DNA of 64,000 bases, taken from NCBI RefSeq assembly GCF_001940225.2, contig NZ_CP135164.1, forward strand, positions 372,001 to 436,000. The letters are read 5' to 3'. Of the stretch, positions 46,549 to 54,626 are shown one piece after another. The stretch is from Roseburia sp. 499 (GTDB lineage Bacteria; Bacillota; Clostridia; Lachnospirales; Lachnospiraceae). The first letter of the stretch is position 1; each line of letters opens with the position of its first letter. The notes under the pieces were generated by a model. It had not been told where the DNA came from. It did no database searches and was given only the letters and a program-made list of their open reading frames with translations. The position numbers and the translations under genes are program-made.

Positions 46549-47055
46549 ATGAAGTTAAATATAAAAAAGCTAGCGTTGGCAGGAATGATGACAGCCCTTG
46601 GAGTAGCTCTTTCAGCATTTTCCATTCCGGTAGGAGCTTCTAAGTGTTTTCCGGTACAACATCTTTTGAATGTACTGGCAGGTGTATTTCTGGGACCGAG
46701 CTATGCATTAGGATTTTCCTTTTCTACGGCCCTGATTCGTAATCTGATTGGAACCGGAAGTCTGTTGGCATTTCCGGGAAGTATGGTAGGAGCTTTCTGC
46801 TGTGCTTTGGTTTACAAATATACCAAAAAGATTCCGTTGGCATTACTTGGAGAAGTGGTTGGTACGGGAATTTTAGGAGGTATGCTCTGCTATCCGGTGG
46901 CAAAATTACTGTTAGGAAATGCAGAGGCAGCTTTGTTTACTTATGTATTGCCATTTTTAATCAGTACCTTGGGAGGAAGTCTCATTGCAGCAGTGCTGTT
47001 GGGAATTTTATATAAGTCAAAAGCAATTCACTATTTAAATCAGATGATGGAATAG
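46549..47055 (+). CDS. thiW: ECF transporter S component ThiW
   Basis: A 168-residue membrane protein with five to six helices, matching ThiW, the substrate-binding unit of an energy-coupling factor transporter for a thiazole precursor. The ALGVALSAFSIPVGASKCFPVQHLLNVLAGVFLGP block is characteristic of the family. The shared EcfA/EcfA'/EcfT module must lie elsewhere. Its place between thiC and thiM supports thiazole uptake. Confidence 0.9.
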   Translation: MKLNIKKLALAGMMTALGVALSAFSIPVGASKCFPVQHLLNVLAGVFLGPSYALGFSFSTALIRNLIGTGSLLAFPGSMVGAFCCALVYKYTKKIPLALLGEVVGTGILGGMLCYPVAKLLLGNAEAALFTYVLPFLISTLGGSLIAAVLLGILYKSKAIHYLNQMME

Positions 47056-47068
47056 AAAAGAGGAGCTT

Positions 47069-47848
47069 ATGGAGCCGGAAGAAATACAGGAGATTTTCCG
47101 AAAAATCAGAGAAAAACAACCATTGATACATATGATACCCAATACGGTGTCCGCGGCCCTTTGTGCAGATGGTCTGTCTGCGCTTGGGGCAAGACCGCTT
47201 ATGGCGGTGGCACCGGAAGAAATGCAGGAGATTGTAGCTCAGGCAGACGGAGTTGTTATCAATTTGGGACAGCTTAACATGGAAAAAATAGAAGCAGTAT
47301 CAGTGGCACTTAAGGCTGTGGTGGAAGAAAAGAAACCGGTAGTATTAGATCCGGTAGGATGTGGAGCTTCTAAATTCCGTTTACATACAATAAAGGAATT
47401 TTTGGAGATTCCTTGGACAGGTATTGTAAAGGGAAATCAGTCTGAAATATACAGTATACAACAGGGCGTTTTGACCCGGGAAGGCATTGATGCCAGACAG
47501 GAGAGAAACTTGTCAGAGACGGTGTCAAAAAATAGACTATTTTTAGTGAGCGGTGAAACAGACCGGATTCTGTGGAAAGGGAAAAGTGAGCCACTTTGGA
47601 AAAAGGAATCCCGAAAATATAATATTGTAGGAACCGGATGCCTCTTAGGGGCTGTGGTAGGAGCATGTTACAGTGTGGAGGCTAACCCACAGCGAGCGGC
47701 GCAAGCAGCAGCTATAGGAGTGATGTATGCATTGGAACAGGCAGATACGGCAGAGGGTTATGGTCAGGCAAAAGTAGCACTGTTAAATGTATTAGAACGG
47801 TTAGAAACGCAGGAATTTCTGGACTGGATGAAAGGAAAAGAAAAATGA
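47069..47848 (+). CDS. thiM: Hydroxyethylthiazole kinase
   Basis: A 259-residue ribokinase-fold enzyme that phosphorylates salvaged 4-methyl-5-hydroxyethylthiazole. PLIHMIPNTVSAALCADGLSALGARPLMA, VVLDPVGCGASKFR, VKGNQSE and the anion-hole GTGCLLGAV are all present. It overlaps thiE by four bases. With ThiW it forms a thiazole salvage route. Confidence 0.94.
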   Translation: MEPEEIQEIFRKIREKQPLIHMIPNTVSAALCADGLSALGARPLMAVAPEEMQEIVAQADGVVINLGQLNMEKIEAVSVALKAVVEEKKPVVLDPVGCGASKFRLHTIKEFLEIPWTGIVKGNQSEIYSIQQGVLTREGIDARQERNLSETVSKNRLFLVSGETDRILWKGKSEPLWKKESRKYNIVGTGCLLGAVVGACYSVEANPQRAAQAAAIGVMYALEQADTAEGYGQAKVALLNVLERLETQEFLDWMKGKEK

Positions 47849-48447
47849 AACGTTGGTTATATCTGATTGCAGATTTTTCCTATGGAGAAGAAAAGATAGA
47901 AGCAGCTTTAAAAGCAGGAGTAGATTATATCCAGCTTCGTGAGAAGAATATTTCTTCGGCAGAATATTTAAAACGTGCAAAAATATTGCGTAAAATGACA
48001 GACAAGTATCAGACAAAGTTTATTGTAAATGACCGTCTGGATATTGCAATGTTAAGCGAGGCAGATGGAGTGCATCTGGGACAGTCTGATGTTCCGGTAG
48101 CGGATGCCAGAAGGATTTTAGGTAAGGATAAAATTATTGGAGCAACTGCTAAGACAGTAGAGCAGGCAGTGCGGGCAGAGCAAGAAGGTGCAGACTATCT
48201 GGGAAGCGGCGCATGGTTTTTTACCTCTACGAAGAAGGATGCAGTTCCTATTGCAGAAGAAACTTATCGGGATATTTTGAGTGCTGTTGCTATTCCGAAT
48301 GTGGCAGTAGGAGGAATTACTGCAGAAAACTGTGAAAAACCTTTAAGTTGCGGAGCGAATGGACTTGCCATATCAGCAGGAATCTTAGGAGCAGAAGATG
48401 TGGCGTCAGAGGTAAGGAAGCTGCGAGATATACTTGAGGAAGCATAG
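47845..48447 (+). CDS. thiE: Thiamine phosphate synthase
   Basis: A 200-residue TIM-barrel enzyme that joins HMP pyrophosphate and thiazole phosphate to thiamine phosphate. Family segments: VDYIQLREKN, FIVNDRLDIA, DGVHLGQSDVPV, IIGATAKT, DYLGSGAWFFTSTKKDA and VAVGGI. The usual GPIFPTPTK loop is altered to GAWFFTSTK. It overlaps thiM and is 11 bases before thiD. Confidence 0.93.
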   Translation: MKRWLYLIADFSYGEEKIEAALKAGVDYIQLREKNISSAEYLKRAKILRKMTDKYQTKFIVNDRLDIAMLSEADGVHLGQSDVPVADARRILGKDKIIGATAKTVEQAVRAEQEGADYLGSGAWFFTSTKKDAVPIAEETYRDILSAVAIPNVAVGGITAENCEKPLSCGANGLAISAGILGAEDVASEVRKLRDILEEA

Positions 48448-48458
48448 GAGGAAAAGCC

Positions 48459-49244
48459 ATGAAAACAGTGCTTACCATAGCAGGAAGTGATTGCAGCGGA
48501 GGAGCCGGAATTCAGGCAGATTTGAAAACAATTACCGTACACGGACTATATGGAGAAAGTGTCATTACGGCACTGACTGCTCAAAATACTATGGGGGTAG
48601 CGGATGTAATGCCGGTGCCCCCGGAATTTTTAGAAGAACAGTTAGAGTGTATATTTTCAGATATTGTGCCGGATGCAGTAAAAATTGGAATGATACCGGG
48701 AGTGGAACAGATACAGGTGATTTGCCGTTGCTTTCAAAAATACCATCCGAGAAATATCGTGATAGATACGGTAATGGTTTCTACCAGTGGAAGGAACTTG
48801 ATGGCGCCGGAAGCGATACAGTTTTATCAGAAAGAGTTACTACCTTTGGCGGATATTTATACCCCAAATATTCCAGAGGCAGAATTATTGACAGGGAAAA
48901 ATATAAGTACCAGAGAAGAACGATGTGAGGCAGCCCAAGAACTTGCGAAACGTTATCAGGGAGCAGTTTTGTTAAAAGGGGGACATGATGAAAACCAGGC
49001 AGATGATTTGCTATTTGATAAGGGGAACGTGGTTTGGTTTCCACAGAAGCATATTGAAAATAAAAATACCCATGGAACGGGCTGTACTTTGTCTTCTGCT
49101 ATTGCCTGTGGGTTGGCACAAGGTCTTACGATGGAAAAAAGTGTGAGAAGTGCCAAAGAGTACATTACCGGGGCCATTGCAGATGGCATGAATCTTGGAA
49201 TGGGAAATGGTCCTTTGAATCATATGTATCGGATAAAAAAATAA
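48459..49244 (+). CDS. thiD: Hydroxymethylpyrimidine/phosphomethylpyrimidine kinase
   Basis: A 261-residue ribokinase-fold kinase that makes HMP pyrophosphate in two steps. Markers: TIAGSDCSGGAGIQADLKT, VITALTAQNTMGV, KIGMIPG, VIDTVMVSTSG, TPNIPEAELL and THGTGCTLSSAIA. AGGAGG precedes the ATG. It closes the operon. No strong terminator follows. thiazole synthesis genes (thiF, thiS, thiG, thiH) are absent from this locus. Confidence 0.95.
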   Translation: MKTVLTIAGSDCSGGAGIQADLKTITVHGLYGESVITALTAQNTMGVADVMPVPPEFLEEQLECIFSDIVPDAVKIGMIPGVEQIQVICRCFQKYHPRNIVIDTVMVSTSGRNLMAPEAIQFYQKELLPLADIYTPNIPEAELLTGKNISTREERCEAAQELAKRYQGAVLLKGGHDENQADDLLFDKGNVVWFPQKHIENKNTHGTGCTLSSAIACGLAQGLTMEKSVRSAKEYITGAIADGMNLGMGNGPLNHMYRIKK

Positions 49245-49266
49245 AAAGTTTTAAATAATTTAGGGG

Positions 49267-49296
49267 TTGCGAATATCGTGGAAAGTGCGTTACAAT
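49267..49296 (+). promoter_or_regulatory. Promoter of the DUF3298-like lipoprotein gene
   Basis: TTGCGA, 18 bases, TACAAT, 49 bases before the ATG. Confidence 0.5.
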
Positions 49297-49345
49297 AGGC
49301 AGAAAGGAAAGAAAGCAGATTAGTAACGAAAAAGGGGATTTCAAG

Positions 49346-50167
49346 ATGAAACAGAAAATGATGGCTCTTTTTTTGGGGATTTGTCTGCTGTGTACTGCCT
49401 GTGCAGGAACGAATAAGCAGAAGACAGAGATAGAGACACCAGAGAATCAACAAGATGAATTGCAGGAAGGACAAGTTCAGCAAGGGGTGGTACCGGAAAT
49501 TGTGTATACGGATTATTCGCAGGAACTTGCAGAGGAAGATACGGGTACTGTAGTACTGAAAGTAGAAGAGAATTGTCCGGTAGTTACTCTAAAAGGAAAC
49601 GAAGAAGCACAAAATTTAATAAACCGAGTTTTTGAACAGCAGCATGCGAAAAATGAGACGAAAATAGAAAGTGAGTATAGTACAGCAGAGGATGATTTTT
49701 CGGGCTTGGAAGAAGAGGAGTTAGAGCTGTGGAACGTTCATTCTTATAGTTATCTATATGAAAATATGTATATGTCTTCTAAAATACTTAGTATGAAGGC
49801 GTCTCAAAGAGTGGAAAATGGAGAGGAACAGCCTTATCAGGATGTTGTGGCATATACGTTTTATGTGCCGGAAGGAAAGTTGCTGACGCTGTCTGATGTT
49901 TTTTCAGATGTAAGTATGGCAAGAATGATTGTAGAGCCGTATATACAAGAAACTGTAACTAGTGAGAAATATGCAAAGTATCTTCTGGAGGATTATGAGA
50001 GTTATGTGTCCGACATATTGACGGAGGATGATTTTTATTTGAGTGCTCAGGGATTGGTAATTATATGCAATACCAACCTGCTGACAGAATATGAGGCAGG
50101 GGTCATAGAAATTACAGTTCCCTATGAAGTGTTAAAAGATGTAATGAATGAACAATATCTGCCTTAG
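49346..50167 (+). CDS. Lipoprotein with DUF3298/DUF4163-like domain
   Basis: A 273-residue protein with a lipoprotein signal (MKQKMMALFLGICLLCTAC, lipobox Cys at 19) and a polar linker. The C-terminal domain has the SYSYLYENMYMSSKILS stretch, YQDVVAYTFYVPEGKLLTLSDVF and the final FYLSAQGLVIICNTN...TVPYEVLKD run found in RsiV-like DUF3298 proteins. It is anchored outside the membrane. The role is unknown. Confidence 0.75.
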   Translation: MKQKMMALFLGICLLCTACAGTNKQKTEIETPENQQDELQEGQVQQGVVPEIVYTDYSQELAEEDTGTVVLKVEENCPVVTLKGNEEAQNLINRVFEQQHAKNETKIESEYSTAEDDFSGLEEEELELWNVHSYSYLYENMYMSSKILSMKASQRVENGEEQPYQDVVAYTFYVPEGKLLTLSDVFSDVSMARMIVEPYIQETVTSEKYAKYLLEDYESYVSDILTEDDFYLSAQGLVIICNTNLLTEYEAGVIEITVPYEVLKDVMNEQYLP

Positions 50168-50193
50168 AATGGTGAAATGCACTGTTCTAAGGC
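50161..50193 (+). repeat. Hairpin spanning the lipoprotein stop codon
   Basis: GCCTTAGAA and complement around a 15-base loop. The stem contains the TAG stop. No T-run follows, so it is a weak terminator at best and could affect translation of the next gene. Confidence 0.45.
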
Positions 50194-50215
50194 AAGTTTA
50201 GTTGGAGGAAGAAAA

Positions 50216-51256
50216 ATGGGCAAGTCACCGTTGACAACCTTGTGCTATGTGGAGAAAGATGGAAAATATCTAATGCTTCACAGAGTAAAAAAAGAGGTAG
50301 ATGTCAATAAGGATAAATGGATTGGAATAGGTGGACATTTCGAGCAGGGAGAAAGTCCGGAGGAATGTCTGATTCGGGAAGCAAAGGAAGAAACAGGACT
50401 TACACTGACTAATTGGAGATTCCGCGGAATTGTAACCTTTCAGGCAGAAGGCTGGAATACAGAATATATGTGTTTGTACACAGCAGATGAATTTGAAGGA
50501 GAATTACAGGAATGTGACGAAGGAACGCTGGAATGGGTGGAAAAGGAAAAACTGACTTCTTTGAATCTCTGGGAGGGAGATAAGATTTTTCTGAAACTGT
50601 TGGCAGAGGAACATCCATTTTTCTCTTTAAAATTAAGCTATTCCGGGGATAGATTGATAGAAGCAGTATTAGATGGAAAAGCGATGGAACTCTTGGATAT
50701 TCGAAGAGAAGATGGAAGCCTTACCGGAGAAGTGAGAGAGAGAAGTATTGCTCACGAAAACGGTGACCTCCATGGAACTTCCCATGTTTGGATTGTTCGT
50801 CGAGGAAAGACAGAGAACTGGGAAGTGCTGATGCAGAAGCGCAGTAAAAATAAAGATTCATTTCCCGGATGTTATGATATTTCTTCTGCGGGACATATTT
50901 CTTCCGGGTATGATTATCGAGAATCTGCATTGCGTGAGTTAGAAGAGGAACTGGGGATTTGTGCAGAGCCGGAGGATTTACAGTATGGATTTATGCATCT
51001 GGGATATGCGGAAGCTAATTTCTATGGAAAACCATTTAAAAATGCAGAAGTCAGCGCGGTTTACATATATGACAAGGAAGTTGATATAACGAAACTCAAA
51101 TTGCAGGAAGAGGAAGTGGAATCTGTCTGTTGGATGGACTACGAAGTTGCTTTAAAAGAAATTCAAGAAGAAAACAGGCAAGGTAGTTATGAGAAATACT
51201 GTGTATTTCTGGATGAGTTCGAGCAGTTGGGACAATGGCTTAGAGAAAAGGAGTAA
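50216..51256 (+). CDS. Two-domain NUDIX hydrolase
   Basis: About 346 residues with two NUDIX modules. The first (about 1-130) has the full box GHFEQGESPEECLIREAKEETG and resembles MutT/YtkD-type 8-oxo-dGTP diphosphatases. The second (about 165-330) is IDI/YfcD-like, with HVWIVRR, SAGHISSG and box residues in ESALRELEEELG. A damaged-nucleotide clean-up role for the first domain is plausible; the second is unassigned. GGAGG precedes the ATG. The 3' end overlaps the oppositely oriented glycosylase gene by 17 bases. Confidence 0.88.
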   Translation: MGKSPLTTLCYVEKDGKYLMLHRVKKEVDVNKDKWIGIGGHFEQGESPEECLIREAKEETGLTLTNWRFRGIVTFQAEGWNTEYMCLYTADEFEGELQECDEGTLEWVEKEKLTSLNLWEGDKIFLKLLAEEHPFFSLKLSYSGDRLIEAVLDGKAMELLDIRREDGSLTGEVRERSIAHENGDLHGTSHVWIVRRGKTENWEVLMQKRSKNKDSFPGCYDISSAGHISSGYDYRESALRELEEELGICAEPEDLQYGFMHLGYAEANFYGKPFKNAEVSAVYIYDKEVDITKLKLQEEEVESVCWMDYEVALKEIQEENRQGSYEKYCVFLDEFEQLGQWLREKE

Positions 51257-51740
51257 GTTCTTGGGCCCAATAGTTAGTCAGCTTTTCCAAGGACCAGGCA
51301 GCATTGGCGGGACTGGTAGAAGGAAGTTTTCGGATAGGACATCCGGTGGTTGCTAAGGTATATTTGTTATATAGTTCACAGGCTTTCGCACCATTTCCGA
51401 AGATGACAGAAATATTTGACTGATTTAGTAAAAGACGAATGTCAGTAGGAATCACATTTCGGATACTGCTATCGGAAGAACCAATAATTTCACAACTTTT
51501 AATCACATCCCAAATGGCGATGTGATGGGTAAGGAGCAGTTCTTTTTTCTCTGAAATAGAGGAAGGGACTGCTTCATTTGTAATATTGGCAAGCACTTTC
51601 CAAAATCGGTTTTGAGGATGACCGTAATAAAAATGTTGCTCTCTGGATTTAACAGAGGGCAGGGTTCCAAGAATAAGGATTTTAGAGTCATTGTTGAAAA
51701 TTGGGTCAAATTCGTGTGTGATTTGTTGATAATCTGCCAT
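51240..51740 (-). CDS. MUG-type uracil/hypoxanthine DNA glycosylase
   Basis: A 166-residue member of the uracil-DNA glycosylase superfamily in the MUG/DNA-deoxyinosine glycosylase group. Motif A ILGTLPSVKSREQHFYYGHPQNRFW is clear, and the C-terminal loop is SPANAAWSLE. It should remove deaminated bases such as uracil or hypoxanthine from DNA. Transcribed leftward, converging with the NUDIX gene. Confidence 0.88.
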   Translation of the reverse strand: MADYQQITHEFDPIFNNDSKILILGTLPSVKSREQHFYYGHPQNRFWKVLANITNEAVPSSISEKKELLLTHHIAIWDVIKSCEIIGSSDSSIRNVIPTDIRLLLNQSNISVIFGNGAKACELYNKYTLATTGCPIRKLPSTSPANAAWSLEKLTNYWAQELTPFL

Positions 51741-51830
51741 GGTGTGATTCCTTTCTATAGTATTTAGAGTTATTGGGTAAGTTTATTGTACCACGTTTGT
51801 TACATAATTTATCTTACAAGAGGAAAAAAG

Positions 51831-51859
51831 TTGCGTATTTTTTTCTGGAAGTGTAGAAT
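51831..51859 (+). promoter_or_regulatory. Promoter of the PIN-like gene
   Basis: TTGCGT, 17 bases, TAGAAT, 77 bases before the start codon. Confidence 0.55.
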
Positions 51860-51936
51860 AAATTAGTATATGTTTGAGAGGAAAGATATTTATTTTATAC
51901 GGCATTTTGAGACAGTGAAAGAGGTGTATAAAGAGA

Positions 51937-52509
51937 GTGAGATATTTTTGCGTGGATTATGAAAATGTAAAAGAAGAGGGGATGAATGGGATTGAAAAAT
52001 TACTGGCCACTGATTGTGTGAAAATATATTATAGTAAAGATGCGGAGAAATTAACCTTTGGATTACATAGAAGAATTACGGAATCTAAGGCTCATATCGA
52101 ATATATAAAAGTTATAAATTGCATAAAGAATGCTTTGGATTGCAAGATTGTCTTTGACTTGCAGGATAACGTCAAAAGTGAGAAGAATTCGGAATATTTT
52201 ATTATTTCCAAGGATAAGGATTATGATAAATTTATAGAAGAACTGAAGGAAAAAGGCATTAAGGTAAAAAGGGTTTCAAAGATTTGTGATTATCAAGAGA
52301 AGGAGAAACATGAGCAGGTAATACGTTCTTTTTTTGGAAAAAATTTGCGAAAATATGAAGAAAAAAGGGAAGAAATCATTCAGGTGGTTTTGAAGTCAGA
52401 GACAAAGCAACAGTTAAATAATCAATTGCAACAATATTGCAGTAACAGCGAAGTAAAAGAAATACTAAATATTATGAAACCGCTTATAAAGGAGTTACCA
52501 GGTAGATAA
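51937..52509 (+). CDS. PIN/NYN-like domain protein
   Basis: A 190-residue protein starting at GTG. The N-terminal half looks like a PIN/NYN-type nuclease: the FCVDYENV start (acidic D-x-E-N), a KIYYS strand, LDCKIVFDLQ, and ISKDKDYDKFIEELKEKGIKVKRV, typical of PIN proteins that act on RNA. The C-terminal 60 residues are a charged helical tail. No partner antitoxin adjoins it, so toxin function is not supported. Start choice is uncertain because the ribosome site is weak. Confidence 0.65.
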   Translation: MRYFCVDYENVKEEGMNGIEKLLATDCVKIYYSKDAEKLTFGLHRRITESKAHIEYIKVINCIKNALDCKIVFDLQDNVKSEKNSEYFIISKDKDYDKFIEELKEKGIKVKRVSKICDYQEKEKHEQVIRSFFGKNLRKYEEKREEIIQVVLKSETKQQLNNQLQQYCSNSEVKEILNIMKPLIKELPGR

Positions 52510-52545
52510 AAAAATATTATTATTTTGGAGTAGGAAGGAAGAGTC

Positions 52546-52785
52546 ATGGAAGAGTTTTTAATAAAGAATACGACAAGAGAACAAAGGGAGCAGATTGTAA
52601 AAGATTCCTTAGGATATTGTGATTTGGGATGTGACGAAGGTGGCGCAGCCTACGGATATGATATGTATCAGCCTTATATTGATGGGGAGAAAGAATTGGA
52701 AGAGATTACTCGGGAATTTCAGGCTTCATATATAAAAGATATGGAGAGAGAAGAAAGAGGCGGTTGTGGATTTGGAAGATTTTAG
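52546..52785 (+). CDS. Small acidic hypothetical protein
   Basis: A 79-residue protein, not recognised. It is acidic, has three Cys residues (YCDLGC and GGCGF), a Tyr-rich GYDMYQPYID middle and a glycine-rich C-terminus. AGGAAGG upstream of the ATG and codon use like the neighbours make it a real gene. No membrane segment. Confidence 0.6.
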   Translation: MEEFLIKNTTREQREQIVKDSLGYCDLGCDEGGAAYGYDMYQPYIDGEKELEEITREFQASYIKDMEREERGGCGFGRF

Positions 52786-52858
52786 GAAATTATCTTAATG
52801 AATAACCTCCAATAGACGATATAGTATGTAACGAAGTATCAGAAATGGGGGAAAGTTA

Positions 52859-53455
52859 ATGAATATTCAGGCATCACAAATATTAAAAAATGTTTTGGGA
52901 AAACAAGCACCGGGAAAAACGAAGACTTTTTTAGAGAAATTATCTAGTGCAATCAATAAGACAATAGATAAGGAGTCGAAAACAGATAGATTTGATATAG
53001 AATCTGTGCTAATGGAATATTTGGATCCAACAGCCGGAATGAGTGAAGATGAAAAAAAGGCATACGAAGAGCGGATTATGCAAAAGCTTCGCGCAGGTAA
53101 GAAGCTTACTGCAGAAGAGATGAATTATTTGCGAGCAAAGAATCCACAGTTGTATGCGCAGGCAGCCAGAGTACAGGCAATGCGTGAGAATTTGGAGAAT
53201 CAATTAAAAAACTGTAGGTCCAAAGAAGAAGTAGAAAAAGTGTATGGAAATGCTATTTCTATGGTAGCCAAAGATGACCCTATGAAGGAAGCTATTGTGG
53301 CAGCTTATGATGATGTGATGAAGGAATTCAAGAAGACAGAACAGTACCAGGCATTGCCGGAAAAGGAAGAGGATGCAGAGACAACGGGTACAACGTATGG
53401 AGGTTCTGATATAAAGGAGAAGAGTGGGAATAATGTCTGTGTTGAAAATACTTGA
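52859..53455 (+). CDS. Hypothetical helical protein
   Basis: A 198-residue protein I do not recognise. It is predominantly helical and highly charged, with no signal peptide and one Cys pair region absent except near the end. An ILK-type start, a LRAGKKLTAEEMNYLRAKNPQLYAQAARVQAMRENLE amphipathic core and a disordered acidic tail are visible. GGGGGAAAG precedes the ATG. It is likely co-transcribed with the preceding 79-residue gene. Confidence 0.55.
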   Translation: MNIQASQILKNVLGKQAPGKTKTFLEKLSSAINKTIDKESKTDRFDIESVLMEYLDPTAGMSEDEKKAYEERIMQKLRAGKKLTAEEMNYLRAKNPQLYAQAARVQAMRENLENQLKNCRSKEEVEKVYGNAISMVAKDDPMKEAIVAAYDDVMKEFKKTEQYQALPEKEEDAETTGTTYGGSDIKEKSGNNVCVENT

Positions 53456-53519
53456 AATGAGGAAAAGACATGGACAAAAAAGAACAGGAAAAGCAGAATC
53501 AAAAGCGATAGAAAGATAG
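53433..53519 (+). CDS. Possible 28-residue basic peptide
   Basis: An ATG in another frame within the end of the preceding gene opens a 28-codon frame (MSVLKILEMRKRHGQ start, strongly basic), with AAAGGAG about 14 bases upstream. Nothing beyond this supports translation. Confidence 0.2.
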   Translation: MSVLKILEMRKRHGQKRTGKAESKAIER

Positions 53520-53542
53520 GGCATGGCGGTTGTCATGCCCTA
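53516..53542 (+). repeat. Hairpin after the hypothetical gene
   Basis: AGGGCATG and complement around GCGGTTGT, followed by AAAAATATG, so it lacks the T-run expected of a plus-strand terminator. Confidence 0.4.
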
Positions 53543-53579
53543 AAAATATGTAGTAAAGGGGAGGGGGGAGTGATATAAT

Positions 53580-53657
53580 ATGATTTGTATAAATTGAAAA
53601 TGTAGTGGCGCTGTATCTTGTATTTTTGATGAAGAATGCCCTTATGGAGGTGACGAT
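53580..53657 (+). other. In-frame upstream extension of the Cys-rich gene containing one TGA
   Basis: An ATG at 53580, nine bases after GGGGGGAG, opens the frame of the next gene: codons encode M-I-C-I-N, TGA at codon 6 (53595-53597), K-C, then a Cys-rich stretch ending ECPYGGDD before the GTG at 53658. Cys at positions 3, 8, 14 and 20 with the TGA at 6 give a C-x2-(TGA)-x-C pattern. TGA could be Sec, a nonsense mutation, or an error. A small hairpin starts three bases after it, but the loop lies closer to the TGA than in known bacterial SECIS elements. Confidence 0.4.
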
Positions 53658-54575
53658 GTGGACATGAAAAAATTTCAAAAAGACACAGCATATTACCACC
53701 TTCCTGGTTTGTTTGAGTTTTATGAACTGTATCGTGCGTTTTTGCCATTATTCCGTGAGCATAGGGAATACTTTTATGATTGGTGCGATATAGGATCTAT
53801 ATATGGTGCTCCGGCAGATTGTATTTGGGGGGGAGGGCGTGTTGGGGGCGGAGAACAAGACCCACGAGAGGTCCTGACATTGATGCAGGAATGTGGGATT
53901 TCGGCTCGTCTGACATTTAGCAACTCGTTGCTTAGGAAGGAACACCTTTTGGACAAGAAGTGTAATGTCGTCTGCAACCTATTCGAAGAAAGCGAAGAAG
54001 TTCGAAATGGTGTTATTGTCCACTCGGATTTACTGTTAGACTATTTAAAGATGAATTATCCGGGGCTCTATTTTGTTTCTTCAACAACCAAGGTTCTGAC
54101 GGATTTTCGCCAATTCTTGAATGAAGTGGAGCGGGATGATTTTCGTTATGTGGTGCCGGATTTTCGTTTAAACAAGGTTTTTGATAAATGGAATACGTTG
54201 TCCGGACTCCAGAAAGATAAAGTGGAATTCCTATGTAACGAATGCTGTTTTATTGGTTGTAAGGACAGGAAACTCTGTTACGAAGTTGTCAGTCGAAAAA
54301 ACCTTGGAGAAAACTGTACTGACCACCACTGTGCCGCTCCTGATGCGAATGATGGATATTGTTTCTCTAAAGCAATGACAAATCCGGGTTTTATCGGCAT
54401 AGATGATATTAAAAACATCTACTTACCAATGGGCTTTTCCAATTTCAAAATCGAAGGTCGAGGACTTGGTAGCGCCTTGATTCTGGAATTTTTGCTCTAT
54501 TATATGACAAAGCCCGAGTATCATTTGCATGTTAGAGAAAAAATATATTTAGATAATATGTTAGATTTGTTTTGA
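53658..54575 (+). CDS. Cys-rich hypothetical protein, TIM-barrel-like, start uncertain
   Basis: A 305-residue protein. GGAGGTGACG seven bases before the GTG supports this start, though an upstream frame interrupted by one TGA begins at 53580. It is Cys-rich at CNECCFIGC, KLC, CTDHHC and YCF, a metal-cluster pattern. The repeated strand-loop layout (RLTFSNSLL, NGVIVHSDLLLDYLK, LYFVSSTT, FRYVVPDFRLN) recalls U32-peptidase/UbiU-like barrels, which bind Fe-S clusters, but I cannot confirm this. Local DNA is more GC- and G-rich than the neighbours, consistent with transfer. Confidence 0.6.
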   Translation: MDMKKFQKDTAYYHLPGLFEFYELYRAFLPLFREHREYFYDWCDIGSIYGAPADCIWGGGRVGGGEQDPREVLTLMQECGISARLTFSNSLLRKEHLLDKKCNVVCNLFEESEEVRNGVIVHSDLLLDYLKMNYPGLYFVSSTTKVLTDFRQFLNEVERDDFRYVVPDFRLNKVFDKWNTLSGLQKDKVEFLCNECCFIGCKDRKLCYEVVSRKNLGENCTDHHCAAPDANDGYCFSKAMTNPGFIGIDDIKNIYLPMGFSNFKIEGRGLGSALILEFLLYYMTKPEYHLHVREKIYLDNMLDLF

Positions 54576-54626
54576 GTAGCATAGGAATGGAAATTTAATA
54601 TATGATGATTTAAAAGGAGTTACTAT

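Noticed and set aside
51937..52785. A toxin-antitoxin pair made of the PIN-like protein and the 79-residue protein
   Set aside because: The gene order, size and spacing do not match known VapBC pairs, and the small protein lacks a DNA-binding motif.
53595..53620. A canonical SECIS element after the TGA
   Set aside because: The hairpin's loop is about nine bases from the TGA and the stem is weak with G-U pairs, closer than known bacterial elements.
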